Part shown: positions 1 through 10,454 of the stretch, piece after piece
Position numbering within the stretch: position 1 is the stretch's first letter
How the letters are laid out: each line of letters begins with the position of its first letter
NCBI GenBank assembly: GCA_025504975.1
Contig: JANUWI010000014.1
Coordinates: forward strand, 372,001 to 436,000
From: Plenodomus lindquistii
Lineage: Eukaryota > Ascomycota > Dothideomycetes > Pleosporales > Leptosphaeriaceae
DNA length: 64,000 bases
Direction: 5' to 3'
Notes under the pieces: model-generated
The model's input: only the letters and a program-made list of their open reading frames with translations
What the model was told of the DNA's origin: nothing
Databases searched by the model: none
Translations under genes and position numbers: made by a program

Positions 1-1006
1 CTTGGGCTACCCGGACGCTATGCGGAACGAATTGCAATGCTGACATACTAGACGTGAGGGTGTCCATAGAGTCCTTCGGAGCTGTTGCGCTTGCAGGAGC
101 TGGTTTGGATGGATGGGTAGCAACGGCAGTGCCACCTTGCCCACGACCTGAGCCCTGACCGTGACTGAAACCACCGCGTCCTCGAAGCCTGGCGGGATAC
201 CGTTTCGATGGGCTTTCCGGTGCCTCCTCTGCTTCGTCATCTTTCGAGACGTCATGCTCTTCATTGCCGTCCTCTCTAACATCCATGCTGTCGCCTGTTA
301 CGCTGGCAGTGGACTCGCCTCTCCGTCTTCCAGATTGAGTGGTGCCACCATTGGCCGAAGACATGGTGCTGCTGCGCCGCCTGTGGGGCGATAGCAGCAT
401 ACTAGTTCGACGGTCGATTCCGTCTTTGACGATGATGAAGTTGTAGTTCTTGGGGAAGAGATGTTTGTCGATACAGTGCAGGCGTCTCTTCTGTGGAGTA
501 CTGCAAAGGCGGTCGCAGTCTGGCAGCAGGCAGGCATACTGTTCAAGTCAGCGTTGTGATCAAGGGAAGGAACGTCCACATACCCATGTCCCCCCCTCTG
601 CGTGCCCAGTGGCCCAGACATTGTCTCACGTGCACGTGTGGAATGGATTGGAAACAAGTGAACAACCTACCGTCTGCTCTCCTCTCTCGCGCTTGGTTGC
701 AATGATGGGGTCATGGTACTCGGCGATGTGCAGGTGTAAAAAGTGCTCGTCTGGAAAATTCCGCTGACATTCAGAGCACCGGTTCACATGCGTCTTTCGA
801 TAGTGGACATCATAATCCTCCAAGGTTGCAAATTCGAGGGGTTCATGGGGAGGGAGGGAGCACTTCATGACGGCGGGGTGGTCTGAAACCGCAGAGTGTG
901 CATCTAGGTGTACAATCTTTATATCGACGGATTGCTCGCGAGAATACGGTGTGCTAGTGCCTTCTGAGGATGACAACGAATCTCGGCGTGAGCGCTTGAT
1001 TCCCAT
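1..1006 (-). CDS. ZNF511-like C2H2 zinc-finger protein (3' end outside window)
   Basis: Two exons are visible: 1006-671 and 538-1, with a 132-nt intron (539-670) whose donor GTAGGT follows a Thr codon and whose acceptor is TTGAACAG. Splicing joins the second and third zinc-finger regions: a C-x2-C finger (CSECQRNFP, then H-x4-H ending in AEYHD) and a C-x4-C finger (CLLPDC, then H-x4-H followed by LFPKNYNF). This arrangement, with FP after the second finger's cysteines and a [LY]FP-x2-[FY]-x-F tail, matches the ZNF511 family of small C2H2 proteins. The downstream part is Ser/Arg/Gly-rich with an RGRGG segment. I start at the ATG at 1006 because the preceding in-frame codons are low-complexity leader. 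No stop is reached at base 1, so the C-terminus is missing. The molecular role of the family is poorly known; nuclear nucleic-acid binding is inferred. Confidence 0.75.
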
Positions 1007-1540
1007 TGTTTGCTGGGTTTGGTTGGGTGCTGGGATTGGTGGCGTAGGAGTATGAAAGAGGGCAGTACCTTTTCCGGTCAGCGTGGTGTCTTGCAAGGCT
1101 GTCTTGCGGCTGCAGGCTGATTGTCTGTCTCTGGCGATGGGATGGTGGGGAGGTGAGTGGTGAGGGTTGATAGGCGAGGGCCCCGACGCCGCGCCCAAGA
1201 GAGTCGGACTGCGAGTCACCACCAGCGGGTCTGGCTGACGACTTTCGCTCCTCACCACGCTGCCCGCCCGTCGCTTTCTGCCGCCGCCTCACCACTTCCA
1301 CCACCACCACCACCACCACCACCGCCGTCGCCTACGTCTTGGGCGCTGTTTGCTCTCCCCCAAGACAGCCCCCCTCCACCGCCGTCTTGCTTGTCCCAGT
1401 CCCAGGGCACGACCTCACTTCCTCCATGGAGCACGCCAGCCACAACGCTCGCCGCCTGCTCCGTGCCTTGGTCTGACCTGCCCGCCGACCGTGGGGTCAC
1501 ATATGAACGCCGCCGCCGCCCTGCGCCCCATACAAGAGGC
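1007..1540. promoter_or_regulatory. Divergent intergenic region with CCA trinucleotide tract
   Basis: This 534-bp spacer separates two genes transcribed away from each other, so it must hold both promoters. It is pyrimidine-rich on the + strand and contains a perfect (CCA)n microsatellite at 1298-1323. Long open frames cross it only because of the CCA/GCC repetition. No specific factor site is called. Confidence 0.5.
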
Positions 1541-4329
1541 ATGGCCGCCAACACCGAACAGCTAGACAGGTGCGCTGACCGTCGTTGGCATGGCCGCGAA
1601 ACCATTGCTGACCATGCGCAGGCGGGCGAAGACGATTGAGCAGCAGCTCCACAAGCGCGCCGAAGATGGCTCCTCCGCCGCTGAGCTAGCCCTCGTGCTG
1701 CAAGAGTAGGCGGCGCCATCGACTCGCACCGGCGACGCTGCGACTAACAATGCGCACAGATATCGCACCGCCTGCGAGAGCCTCATCTTTGCCAATTTCG
1801 AATACGCCTCGGCCCACGATGCCGACCTGAAACTATGGACGGCCCATCTCAAGGTCAACGCCATATTCAGGCAGGAACATAAAATCGTGCGTTCCACAGG
1901 CGGCGGGACAAAAAAAGGCTGCGTACACTGACACAATGCCAGCTCAAGCGCTCCAAGGACCGTGTCGTGGAGATGCGCAAGTTCCAGAAGCACTACATGC
2001 ACTTCATCAAGGCCAGCCAGCGCTTCTACCGCCAGTACATACTGAATCTCGACACCCAATTCGACGGCATCCCTGAATTGCGCAACATCGCCCAGAAGTG
2101 GAAGGATGATGGTACGCTGACTGGTGACCCCACCCTGTGCGTGCTAACACTGTGTCAGCCTCCAAGACAGCCCTGCGCCAGCGCATACCCCTTACCTTGA
2201 AGACCCAAGTCCATCTCTCTTGCCACCAAACTCTGATCCAACTCGGCGACCTCTCCCGTTACCGCGAAACCGAACTCGTCGAGAAAGACAAGGAGCGCAA
2301 TTGGGGCCCAGCAAAGGGGTATTATGGCTTGGCTGCCGAGATATACCCCGACTCTGGACATGCGCAGAACCAGCTAGCTGTCATATCCCGCGAGGATGGC
2401 GACCACTTTCGCTCCGTCTACCACCTATACCGCTCGCTTGCCAGCAAGCTGCCCTATCCCCAGGCAAAGGCCAACCTCGAACTCGAGTTCAAGCGCGTCA
2501 TTGCAGCTTGGGACAAGGGCCAACTTATCAGCAACCACAAGGCTGGCGATGGCAGTCCCGCCGGCCGCGCCCTCATCGCATGGTTCATCAGATTGCACAG
2601 CAGGATCTACAAGGGCGAGGAATTCGCAGCCCATGACGAGCTTGAGGGTGAGGTGCTCAGTCATCTAGCCATTGAGCTCAAGGAGCGCCCTTTGGACTCT
2701 ATTTTGACCAAGATTATCCTTATCAACTTGGCTTCCGAGTATTTTGCGACTGTGCAGATGCAGGGTATGTTCTTGGAAGCCCATGCAACCTCTATGCTAA
2801 TGCGACCAGGCGCCAATCCACCGGCCAACATCATGCGCACGTACTTTTACTACCTGCGATTGAACGTCAAGACCTTCTTCATCCTCCTCCAGGTGCTCCA
2901 ACCAGAACTTGATCGTCTTTTCGAAGGCGACGATGTCAGAAAGAACGGCGACCGCGCCACCCACCTCTCCGACAAGATCACCGCTGTCGCTCGTCGCATC
3001 CTTCCTGGGCTTCGCCTGTATAGTACCTGGTTCTCAAGGTACTGGCAAGTCCTCAACGCCAACATTGCCGACACCCTGACCACAGTCGATGTGCAGGAGC
3101 TCTGGAAAGCATATGCTGCGACCTTGACGCTTCTCGCCTCCAGCTTCCCTGTCGACCAGCTTCCACAGGAAACGTATATGCTCGAAGAAGACACAGAGAC
3201 GATAGGTTTCCAACCTCTGATTTCGCCAGATACTATGAAGTTGTGGTATGACAATGATAAGATGAAGCAGAAGTGGACCGATCTGGAACGTAACCACCCC
3301 AATGTGGAGATGTTGATGCGCGTCAAAGACTTGCTGGTCGATGGCCTGGTTCTGACTCAAAATGCGGAGGCTCCGCTGGATCTGGACGGATCACGCTTCA
3401 TCTATCGCGAGGAAGGATTGCCATCTGAGCTGCTTGCGAGCCCGAACAATCGTACAAACGGTTCGCCCGTCTTGCCTGTACAGGCTGCCGATCTCCCTCT
3501 CTTCGCTCCGGAGAAGGCCATACCTGAGGATCAACAGTCATACAGCGTGGCTGCAGGCTCAGAGTCTGCCTCGACTACCATTGCCAAAGACAATGCTATG
3601 CATCGCATGGTGGACGATCTGGTCGGAATCGATGACGGATTGGATCCGCTCCCTGAGGAAGATGAGAATATCCCGCCAACACCACCCGAGCAGACATTCG
3701 AGGATACAACTATTGTCAACGACACGACGTATGCGCCAGCGACCCTGTCGATCGACGATTACGTCAACACAGTCAAGAACTACAAGCCTTTGTCTCCCAA
3801 GTCAGCTTCTGCCATGTTGTCTACGCCCATGGGAAGAAGTGGATCTACCTCGTCTGTTCGACAGCCAGCACTCCTTCCCTCACTACCAGACGGTCACCAT
3901 AACACAAATTCTATTTGGAACCGCCAGTCTTTTGGTGCACCAGGGCCATCTTCACCTTCTGCGCTAACTCCGAATGGATTCGGCAACAGTTTCAGCAGAT
4001 CGCCCATTATCGGCTCGAACAATGGAATGTCTGGTCACGTTCGTGGAAACTCTGCAAACTCGCTGCTCGGAATGGAAGCTACCGCTACCACTCCCACCCA
4101 CAGCCGAGCCCCAAGACCCATCAGCGGAAGTCTGGGTGGCGCAGCTTGGGGTAATCCAAGCGGCAGCCCATCGAACTGGGGATCTTCGCAACCGAACGGA
4201 CATGGTGGCAACCATCAGTACGGCTATGCGAATGGACCAAGCATGGGAAGCCCGTTGCTGTTCAGTTCCTACAAGGGAAATGCGCCTAGTTCCTGGGGCC
4301 ATACACCACCGAACGGCCAGGGTGGTTGA
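1541..4329 (+). CDS. EST1/SMG7/EBS1-like protein
   Basis: Five exons: 1541-1569, 1622-1705, 1760-1886, 1943-2111 and 2159-4329, giving 859 aa. All introns are 47-62 nt with GT-AG ends, and the first has CTGAC ten bases before its acceptor. The N-terminal half is the helical 14-3-3/TPR-like EST1 domain. Diagnostic stretches include KHYMHFIKASQRFYRQYI, GDLSRYRE and GPAKGYYGLAAEIYPDSGHA-x2-QLA. They correspond to the region in SMG7/EST1 that binds phosphorylated partners or telomerase components. The C-terminal half is Ser/Pro/Gly/Asn-rich and disordered. In filamentous fungi this single-copy family is linked to nonsense-mediated decay or telomere maintenance; the sequence does not say which. 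An alternative start is the ATG at 1590, reading straight into exon 2. The acceptor choice favours 1541. Confidence 0.85.
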
Positions 4330-5741
4330 AGATTGATGATGCAGCCGTGACAGGCTGTCCATTGCTTTTCTCTCACTAACCGCTACCATCGAATAGGGCT
4401 CGAGCCGTAGTAGTAATCACTACGATTCATCCTCTCCTCCCGCTCACGCCTCGACATTGCAAGTCCCAGCCAAAATTCACTCATACCAGTGGCCACTCCA
4501 GCAATGCAATGGTCAATCACACCGCGAGCCAGCCAATTCCTTAACCGCGCTACACTTTACACGAGTTTGTCACACATGTGCCCGCCAGTCCTTGTCGCAG
4601 TAGCATGGGTACAAGTCCGACTACGTATTGCGCTTCAAACATCTTTGATGCGCAGACTATGCCGTGAGAAGCAAGCTCGTTTGCGCTGCTGTCTTGGATT
4701 GCGGATCAACTACGCTGCGGCATGCTGCGGCTGGCTATCAGTGCTTCTTTTTTTTTATATCAAAGTTGGAAATATTCTCACTCTTGACTTGTTTTGTTCA
4801 AATTGAAATATTCATCTTTGCGCTCTTAGTTACTATTATTTTAAAATTGAAAACACCTGTGCTCTTACCATGCGCTCTACCATTATCAAGATTGAAGAAT
4901 CCACTTAAACGCTCAAACTATCTTCTAAACTAAGGAAACCCTGGCGCCTTGCATTGCTGTTTGTTTCCTCTGACGAGGCCGTGGTGCATGATCCATCCAT
5001 TCTACACGCCCACATACAAATTAATCTCTAAACACGTCAATGTAACTTGAATACTCTTTAGTTTCCCTTTAAATGTCTACACAGTAAGAAATAGCGTTGG
5101 GATTATTACGCATATGTATAACAAGATATGTATCTATCTATCTATCTAATTACTTACTTGCTTACTTTTTATTAGATATTAGATATAGTATATAGCATAG
5201 ATAAAGAATAGCAAACGTTGGATATAAACATGTTAGAATGTATATATGTATGTATTATCTAGTTGGTAAATTTTTAGAAGATTCTATTACATGGTTCTAG
5301 AGTTATCAAGCCTTGGATTGTTAATTTTCCCTAGTAAAATGGAGTGTCTGACTCGACCGTGTGTCCGACTCGACTGTGAGGTACGTTAGTACTTTTTTTT
5401 TTTTTACCATTGAAATTAAGTTTGTAATTAATCATCTAGTTTTCATTTAAAGAAATAGTGAAACTTATAACCTCTTGTATATATGATGTGAGAGTGAGAC
5501 AAGTGTTGTATGGATTTTCCATTTACAGATTTCCTTGATACGTATGATGATATATATATATATCAGACTCCTTGTTATCACGCATCGCATGGTAAATCTA
5601 TACCGGATACCGGTTATAAACCAGACCATGTTCGTTTAAACCCTCATCGCTAACTCAGACACGCACTCCCAAACGCCACGTGATGCTGTATATACCCATT
5701 ACACATCCTGACCTGTCCGCCCCATACAAATACCCTCACTC
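4330..5741. other. AT-rich gene-free interval
   Basis: 1.4 kb between two convergent genes. From about 4750 to 5580 composition shifts sharply to A/T, with homopolymer T runs near 4748 and 5393, runs of TATATA, and no coding frame. The abrupt compositional change is visible directly. It could be a decayed, RIP-mutated repeat relic or simply AT-rich spacer; I cannot recognise any transposon protein in it. Confidence 0.5.
5131..5165. repeat. Tetranucleotide microsatellites (TATC)n and (TTAC)n
   Basis: About four copies of TATC are followed after a short gap by TTAC/TTGC units, inside the AT-rich interval. Simple-sequence repeat with no evident function. Confidence 0.7.
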
Positions 5742-7361
5742 CTACTCCTCTTCATCCTCCTCATCCTCCTCCCCGTCCTCCCCATCAACCATTTCAACAA
5801 TCAAATTCCCACTCCTACCAATCCTTTCCCTTATCGTTCCCCCCTTCTCTACATCGAATACCTCTCTGGGCATCGGACTGACTAGTAGAAACCCATATTC
5901 ATGTTGAAACCCAGTTGGTGGATCGATCTTCTCATCCCCCGATCCCAACCCCCCCTCACCACTCTCACCACTCGATGTAGATGTAGATGATGACTTTGAA
6001 GTAAGAAGATCAAAACACTCGACAAAAGCATACAACTCCTCAATCTCCGCCTGCGCATCAAACCTCCTTACCACACGCTCTGCATTCGGCATACGCAGCG
6101 ATATTCTTACAATATCCTTTGGATCGGCGTTGGCGGGTGGTTCAGGTTTAATCGTGCTTGCGCGGTATTTCCGCCATTGCTGTAGATTCTGCTTGTATCG
6201 CTGTTCAGCTTGTTGCTTTTCCAGGGCTTCCTTCTCCTCTCGCGCTTTCCGCTCCGCTTCTTCTTTCTTCTTGCGCGCGCGTTCGCGGTCAACTGCTAAA
6301 CTGCGTTCGTATGCTGAATCCTGCTGTTGGCGGATATTTCTTGTAGCAGCTTGTTCAGCGCGTTGATTGCGGACGCGGTTCAAGGGTTCGGCATGCGTGC
6401 GCATTGCGGCTTTGAGTTTGGAAATGTATTGTGCTGGGGATGTGGGGCCCGCGATGCGCGTTGCGATGCCCATTGCGGTAGACGAGACTTGGGGCGTGTG
6501 TACGATTAGGCCTGTAAAAGGGAATTTCGTACATGACAGGGCCGAGGAGACTTGGTAGGCTTCGCTGTCTTGGACGTTGCCGGCCCAGAGGATGATGTTG
6601 TTTTCGGGGTCGCGGAGGAAGGATACAACGGAGGGGGAGAGAAGGGTGTCGCGGATGAAGGAGGAGGTTGCGTCGTGTTCGGGGCTGACGAGGACGACGA
6701 GGAGAAATTGGAGGTTCTTTTTTGCGAGGTCGAAGGCTTGGGCGTAACCGGACTCGAAGAAGGGGAGTTGGTGGGTGCCGTATTCTTCTTCAAATTCGCG
6801 GATGAAGCGCGCGGCGGTGTCGCGGGGGTTGAGGGGCCGGCGACCGGATGCGCTGCTGCGTGTCGAGGTGCTGCGGATGTTGCTGGCTGTTACGCGGCCC
6901 CATGCTCGGGGGAGGAAAGGGAATAGCCAGCCCATGAAGCGCAGCCATTTTCCTAGCAGAGAGTAGACGAGCGAAAAGGGCGCAAAGACTATGGCGAGCA
7001 CGAGCGGGACTTGGGTAGCCACTTGCCCTTCTGGCTGTGGTACCACCCGCGGGGCAGGTTCTATGCGTACGCGCCGTACACTACTCGACGAGGAGCGGGG
7101 CGATGATGTGAAGCCGTTGAGCAGTGTCTCTTGTCGGCGGATATCTTGGGGCGCGGGGGCGGCAGCGGCAGCAGCGGCGACGGGGTCTTCGGCTGGTTCG
7201 CCATCAAAGAAGCGGGCGATTGCTATTTGCACGTTCCATTGGCAGCGTGTGAGGAGGGGAATCGCTTTGTCTATTTCTTGGTCGGTGACGGCTGTGTACT
7301 GTTGGAGGGCGAGTTGTTGCTCTTCTGATAGAGCCGACATGTCTGCGCTCGAGTCCGCCAT
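5742..7361 (-). CDS. UBX-domain protein, FAF2/Ubx2-like (ERAD adaptor)
   Basis: Single-exon 539-aa protein. It begins with a UBA-like helical bundle (about residues 10-55, ending in CQWNVQIAIARFFDGE). A hydrophobic hairpin-type segment follows (about 119-155, LVLAIVFAPFSLVYSLLGKW), then a UAS thioredoxin-like domain (about 185-325, including NLQFLLVVLVSPEHDATSSF). Next come a charged coiled coil (about 340-400) and a C-terminal UBX domain (about 415-530) ending in an acidic tail. This order (UBA, membrane hairpin, UAS, coiled coil, UBX) is that of FAF2/UBXD8 and yeast Ubx2, which sit in the ER or lipid-droplet membrane and recruit Cdc48/p97 for degradation of misfolded proteins. The UBX domain carries a Ser/Gly-rich insert (about 455-475). 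Start at 7361 is the first ATG and gives the full UBA. Confidence 0.88.
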   Translation of the reverse strand: MADSSADMSALSEEQQLALQQYTAVTDQEIDKAIPLLTRCQWNVQIAIARFFDGEPAEDPVAAAAAAAPAPQDIRRQETLLNGFTSSPRSSSSSVRRVRIEPAPRVVPQPEGQVATQVPLVLAIVFAPFSLVYSLLGKWLRFMGWLFPFLPRAWGRVTASNIRSTSTRSSASGRRPLNPRDTAARFIREFEEEYGTHQLPFFESGYAQAFDLAKKNLQFLLVVLVSPEHDATSSFIRDTLLSPSVVSFLRDPENNIILWAGNVQDSEAYQVSSALSCTKFPFTGLIVHTPQVSSTAMGIATRIAGPTSPAQYISKLKAAMRTHAEPLNRVRNQRAEQAATRNIRQQQDSAYERSLAVDRERARKKKEEAERKAREEKEALEKQQAEQRYKQNLQQWRKYRASTIKPEPPANADPKDIVRISLRMPNAERVVRRFDAQAEIEELYAFVECFDLLTSKSSSTSTSSGESGEGGLGSGDEKIDPPTGFQHEYGFLLVSPMPREVFDVEKGGTIRERIGRSGNLIVEMVDGEDGEEDEEDEEE

Positions 7362-7997
7362 GTTGAATCACACGTCGTCTGCGAATCGTATGCGATGGTC
7401 GTGGTTGTTTTCCACAAGTGGAGTGGGGAGTGGTGCCGGAAAGGACTGTGGGTGTGGACGTGGATATTATTCAGTGTAAACGTGTTGCCTAGGCTTAACT
7501 CAACGGCCATGATGGCATTCGCGTGGTCGGAGCTTCATTGCCTGCGGACCGGCCCCCAGGGAAAAGGTGAGGCTAATCCTCGCTTGGCCCGCCACGCGAC
7601 GCTAACACATTTGCGGGAACACTGCTTTCTGCCGTGAAGTGTTGCATTCGCTTTTCTGACATTTTGTGAGGCGTGATAGATGTAGAGTTTCGTTGGACCT
7701 TGTCTTGGGAATACAGATCAATACACGCGAAATATCTCTCATCTTGCAAGAATCAAGGGTGTTCATCTCATACTCAATCATCGCCCATCCCGTCTCCTAC
7801 TCTTCCCTACCCCTCTTCCAACCCCACCATATGTTCTCCGACATCGCACACAACCCCTCACCCGCCGTGACCCCCCACTCGAGCACCGAAGAGTCGTCTT
7901 CGGACCTTATCCATCTCGTCTAGATTCATTCAACTAGATTATATATTACATTGTCTAACTTTTTTCAAAACCACTCTGAAATTCTCAGATCGAGCCA
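7362..7997. other. Intergenic, presumed promoter of the UBX gene
   Basis: 636 bp between the start of the UBX gene and the tRNA gene. Open frames here are short and of non-protein-like composition. No feature is recognised beyond presumed promoter sequence. Confidence 0.4.
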
Positions 7998-8111
7998 GCC
8001 TCTTTGGCGCAGTGGTAACGCGTAGCACTTGTATCTACACTTCTTCCCCTTGTACAAGGTGCGGCAGTATGAGCAATGCTAAGATCGCTCGTTCGATTCG
8101 GGCAGGAGGCA
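7998..8111 (+). tRNA. tRNA-Thr (anticodon UGU) with a 42-nt intron
   Basis: The cloverleaf folds by eye. The acceptor stem is GCCTCTT (7998-8004) with AGGAGGC (8104-8110), discriminator A at 8111. The D stem is GCG/CGC with AGTGGTAA in the loop. The anticodon stem is TAGCA (8023-8027) with TGCTA (8077-8081). The variable loop is AGATC. The T stem GCTCG/CGGGC flanks TTCGATT. The anticodon TGT is at 8030-8032, followed by A37 and an insertion (8034-8075) at the canonical 37/38 intron position. Mature length is 72 nt before CCA addition. The B box (GTTCGATTC) fits a Pol III internal promoter. Confidence 0.9.
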
Positions 8112-8613
8112 TTGATATATGTTCTTTTTTGCTTGCGGGGCACGCTGGGCCTGAGTTTTGAAGGGATCGGATGGGTGGGAGAAAAGTTATGAGGATCTCA
8201 AGATTTTTGTTTGGATATTTTTTTTTGGGTCTGAATTGTCTGTCCACTTTAGTGTTGATCTTAGGCGGCGGCTCCAGGGAAAGGAGGAGGGGAGATGGCA
8301 TGGCAGAGTGCAAACCGCGCACGTTGGCCTCATGTTATATATATATGTGCCTAGTTTCATATTCTTTCTTTTTTTGTTTGTTCATTTGGTCGTAATGCCT
8401 TCTCAATATGAGGGTATCTAAATATGGCTGTTGAAAGGCCCTTTTGTCACCCCCAAAAATTCTCCATGCAGTCAAAAGCAGCAGTCTAATGCGCTTCAGC
8501 GCTCCCACGCCGTTACCAGCCAGTCCATCGCTGACCGGGCTCGACACGACCATGCTTTCTCGCAGATTGTTGAAATACTTCCCATCTCCTTTTCACGATT
8601 CCAACGACACGCT
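8112..8613. other. Intergenic interval after tRNA
   Basis: 502 bp between the tRNA and the 3' end of the adenosine kinase gene. T-runs at about 8216-8226 could terminate Pol III transcription, although they lie about 100 bp past the tRNA. No gene seen. Confidence 0.4.
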
Positions 8614-9869
8614 TTAGCTGGAAGGAGTGTATGTCTGCTTTGGCTCAGGGAACGACGGGCCGAGCTCCTGGATGCTGAGCTTTGCGAGCCATTGACCCAT
8701 ATCAATTGACTCCTTCAGATCCTTGCCTTGTACAACACCGGCTACGAAGCCACCGGCAAATGCATCACCGGCACCGTTTGTGTCGTTGATCTTCTCTGCG
8801 CCAATTGCGTGGACGGGTACCTCCTTGACGTCTGCGTCGGCGCCCTCCTTCGCTGTGACGGCGATGGTGGGGTCGGTGCCCTGTGTGAAGACGACTGTGC
8901 GGGCGCGCTGGGTGTTCTTCTTGGGCAGCGCGGCGATCTTCTTTGCGATCTCCTTGACGTCGGTGGTGCCATAGGAGTGGGATTCGGCAAAGGCGGCGGC
9001 TTCGGTCTCGTTGCCGATGAGGATGTCGACGTAAGGGAGGACGGAGTCGACGGGGTCTTTGAAGAATTGTGCGATGAAGGGGGCGGAGAGGTTGAGGATG
9101 AATGGCTAGGAATAGTGGTATCAGTATACAAGTATCGAGGACCCCTCTCATTTTCAGGTTCGATTCTTACCTTGTTCTTAGCAGCGGCCTCCTCGGCAAG
9201 AGCCAAGATAGCAGGCACGCAGACGGTGAAGTGGTATCCACCGACATAGTACACCTGTGCGTTCTCAACCTGCTTCCAGATGTGGTCCTGCTTCAAGTGC
9301 TCAATCTTGTAGTTGTTGGCGGCTGCAAGATCGGTGCACAGCGAGCGGTTGTGGCCTGTGATGACGACTCCGCAGCGACCGGTGGGCGTCTTCTCATCGT
9401 AGAAGTACTCAGTCTTGACGCCGGCCTTGGTCATGATGCCCTCGAGCATCTCGCCGTACTTGTCTTTGCCGATGCAACCGATGTAGACTGTCGAGTTGGG
9501 CGCGAGGATGTACTATTGATTCGTTGGTTTCTTTCTGCTATGTTCAAGTGAGAGGAAGAAATACCTGTGCGCCTCTGGCAGTGTTCTGTGCCGCACCGCC
9601 AGCAATGAGCTTCGCATCGAAGTTCTGGATCAGGTCGTCGTAGAGATCCATGTGCTTCTCTGGGTCGGCAAGAATGGCATCGTTGGCCTTGAGGCCGTAC
9701 TTCTCAAGGAGCTTCTCATCGCTGCTGAATGTTAGATTTGCTTACTCTGGTGCTCAACAACAAAAGCGGTAAGCACAACTGAGCACTGCAAAACAATCGG
9801 GACTTACGCAACACCCTGGATATCCAGCAGCGGGTTTTCGAGGCACAAGAGTTCGTATTTTCCAGACAT
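8614..9869 (-). CDS. ADO1: Adenosine kinase
   Basis: Four exons: 9869-9808, 9724-9565, 9512-9171 and 9105-8614, giving 351 aa, the usual length for this ribokinase-family enzyme. It phosphorylates adenosine to AMP with ATP in the cytosol, salvaging purine and clearing adenosine formed from S-adenosylhomocysteine. The N-terminus has the substrate-binding ENPLLDIQG motif. The pfkB signature DTNGAGDAFAGGFVAG near the C-terminus contains the catalytic Asp of the GAGD anion hole. The start at 9869 places the NPLLD motif about 12 residues from the N-terminus, as in the family. The first acceptor is a tandem CAGCAG, so one Ser residue may be included or skipped. Confidence 0.95.
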
Positions 9870-10454
9870 GATTGCGTTGTGTATGGTGAGAGTGTAAAGA
9901 AGTGTGTTGTTGTGGTGTCGTAATGGGGAGGGAGAAAGTGTAGAATGTGGGGCTGACTTTTTGGAATCGAGGGGTAGCAAGCTGACACGCTAGTGCTCTC
10001 CACACTCAACATGGGGACGCAAGAGAGACGCAACGATCATTTTTTCGACATGTGCGAAGTTTTGATCCGACGAAGACTTTGGTTCGGTGTCGAAAAGGTG
10101 GAATGTGAAAGCGTTTCATTGCGTTATTGATGTGTGCACCTTTCCGTTCTACTACATATCCTTTCTCCAGCTTACCTCGCCGATCCAACAATCTACGAGC
10201 ACATTGGGGCCCTACAACGACCAAGTTACCTTCTTTCATCCGCAGTCCAACTGACTGAAGCCCTCTTACTGATTTGCTGATAACACTTCTCTTGAGGCAC
10301 CGAAGTCATGCCGAATGGTGGTACCCATGTCCATGTCCATATCCCCGTGCACGCCGTCCATGGGAGCCACGCCCACTGCTCCCATTCTGCTCGAATCCTC
10401 GCTTCTTCCTATCTGTCACCGCTGCTAGCCTAGTGGGTTGGAATCGGGTGAGTC
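9870..10454. other. Intergenic interval (ADO1 promoter / PAN3 3' end)
   Basis: 585 bp upstream of the adenosine kinase start and downstream of the PAN3 stop. It has C/T-rich stretches on the minus strand near the ADO1 start, typical of fungal promoters. No coding sequence supported. Confidence 0.4.

Noticed and set aside
5680..5907. Ser-rich frame on the plus strand over the UBX gene end
   Set aside because: It is antisense to the acidic tail and UBX domain, so the Ser run merely mirrors the codons there.
9160..9180. GGTTCGATTCTTAC resembling a tRNA B box
   Set aside because: It lies in an adenosine kinase intron and has no matching acceptor or D arms.
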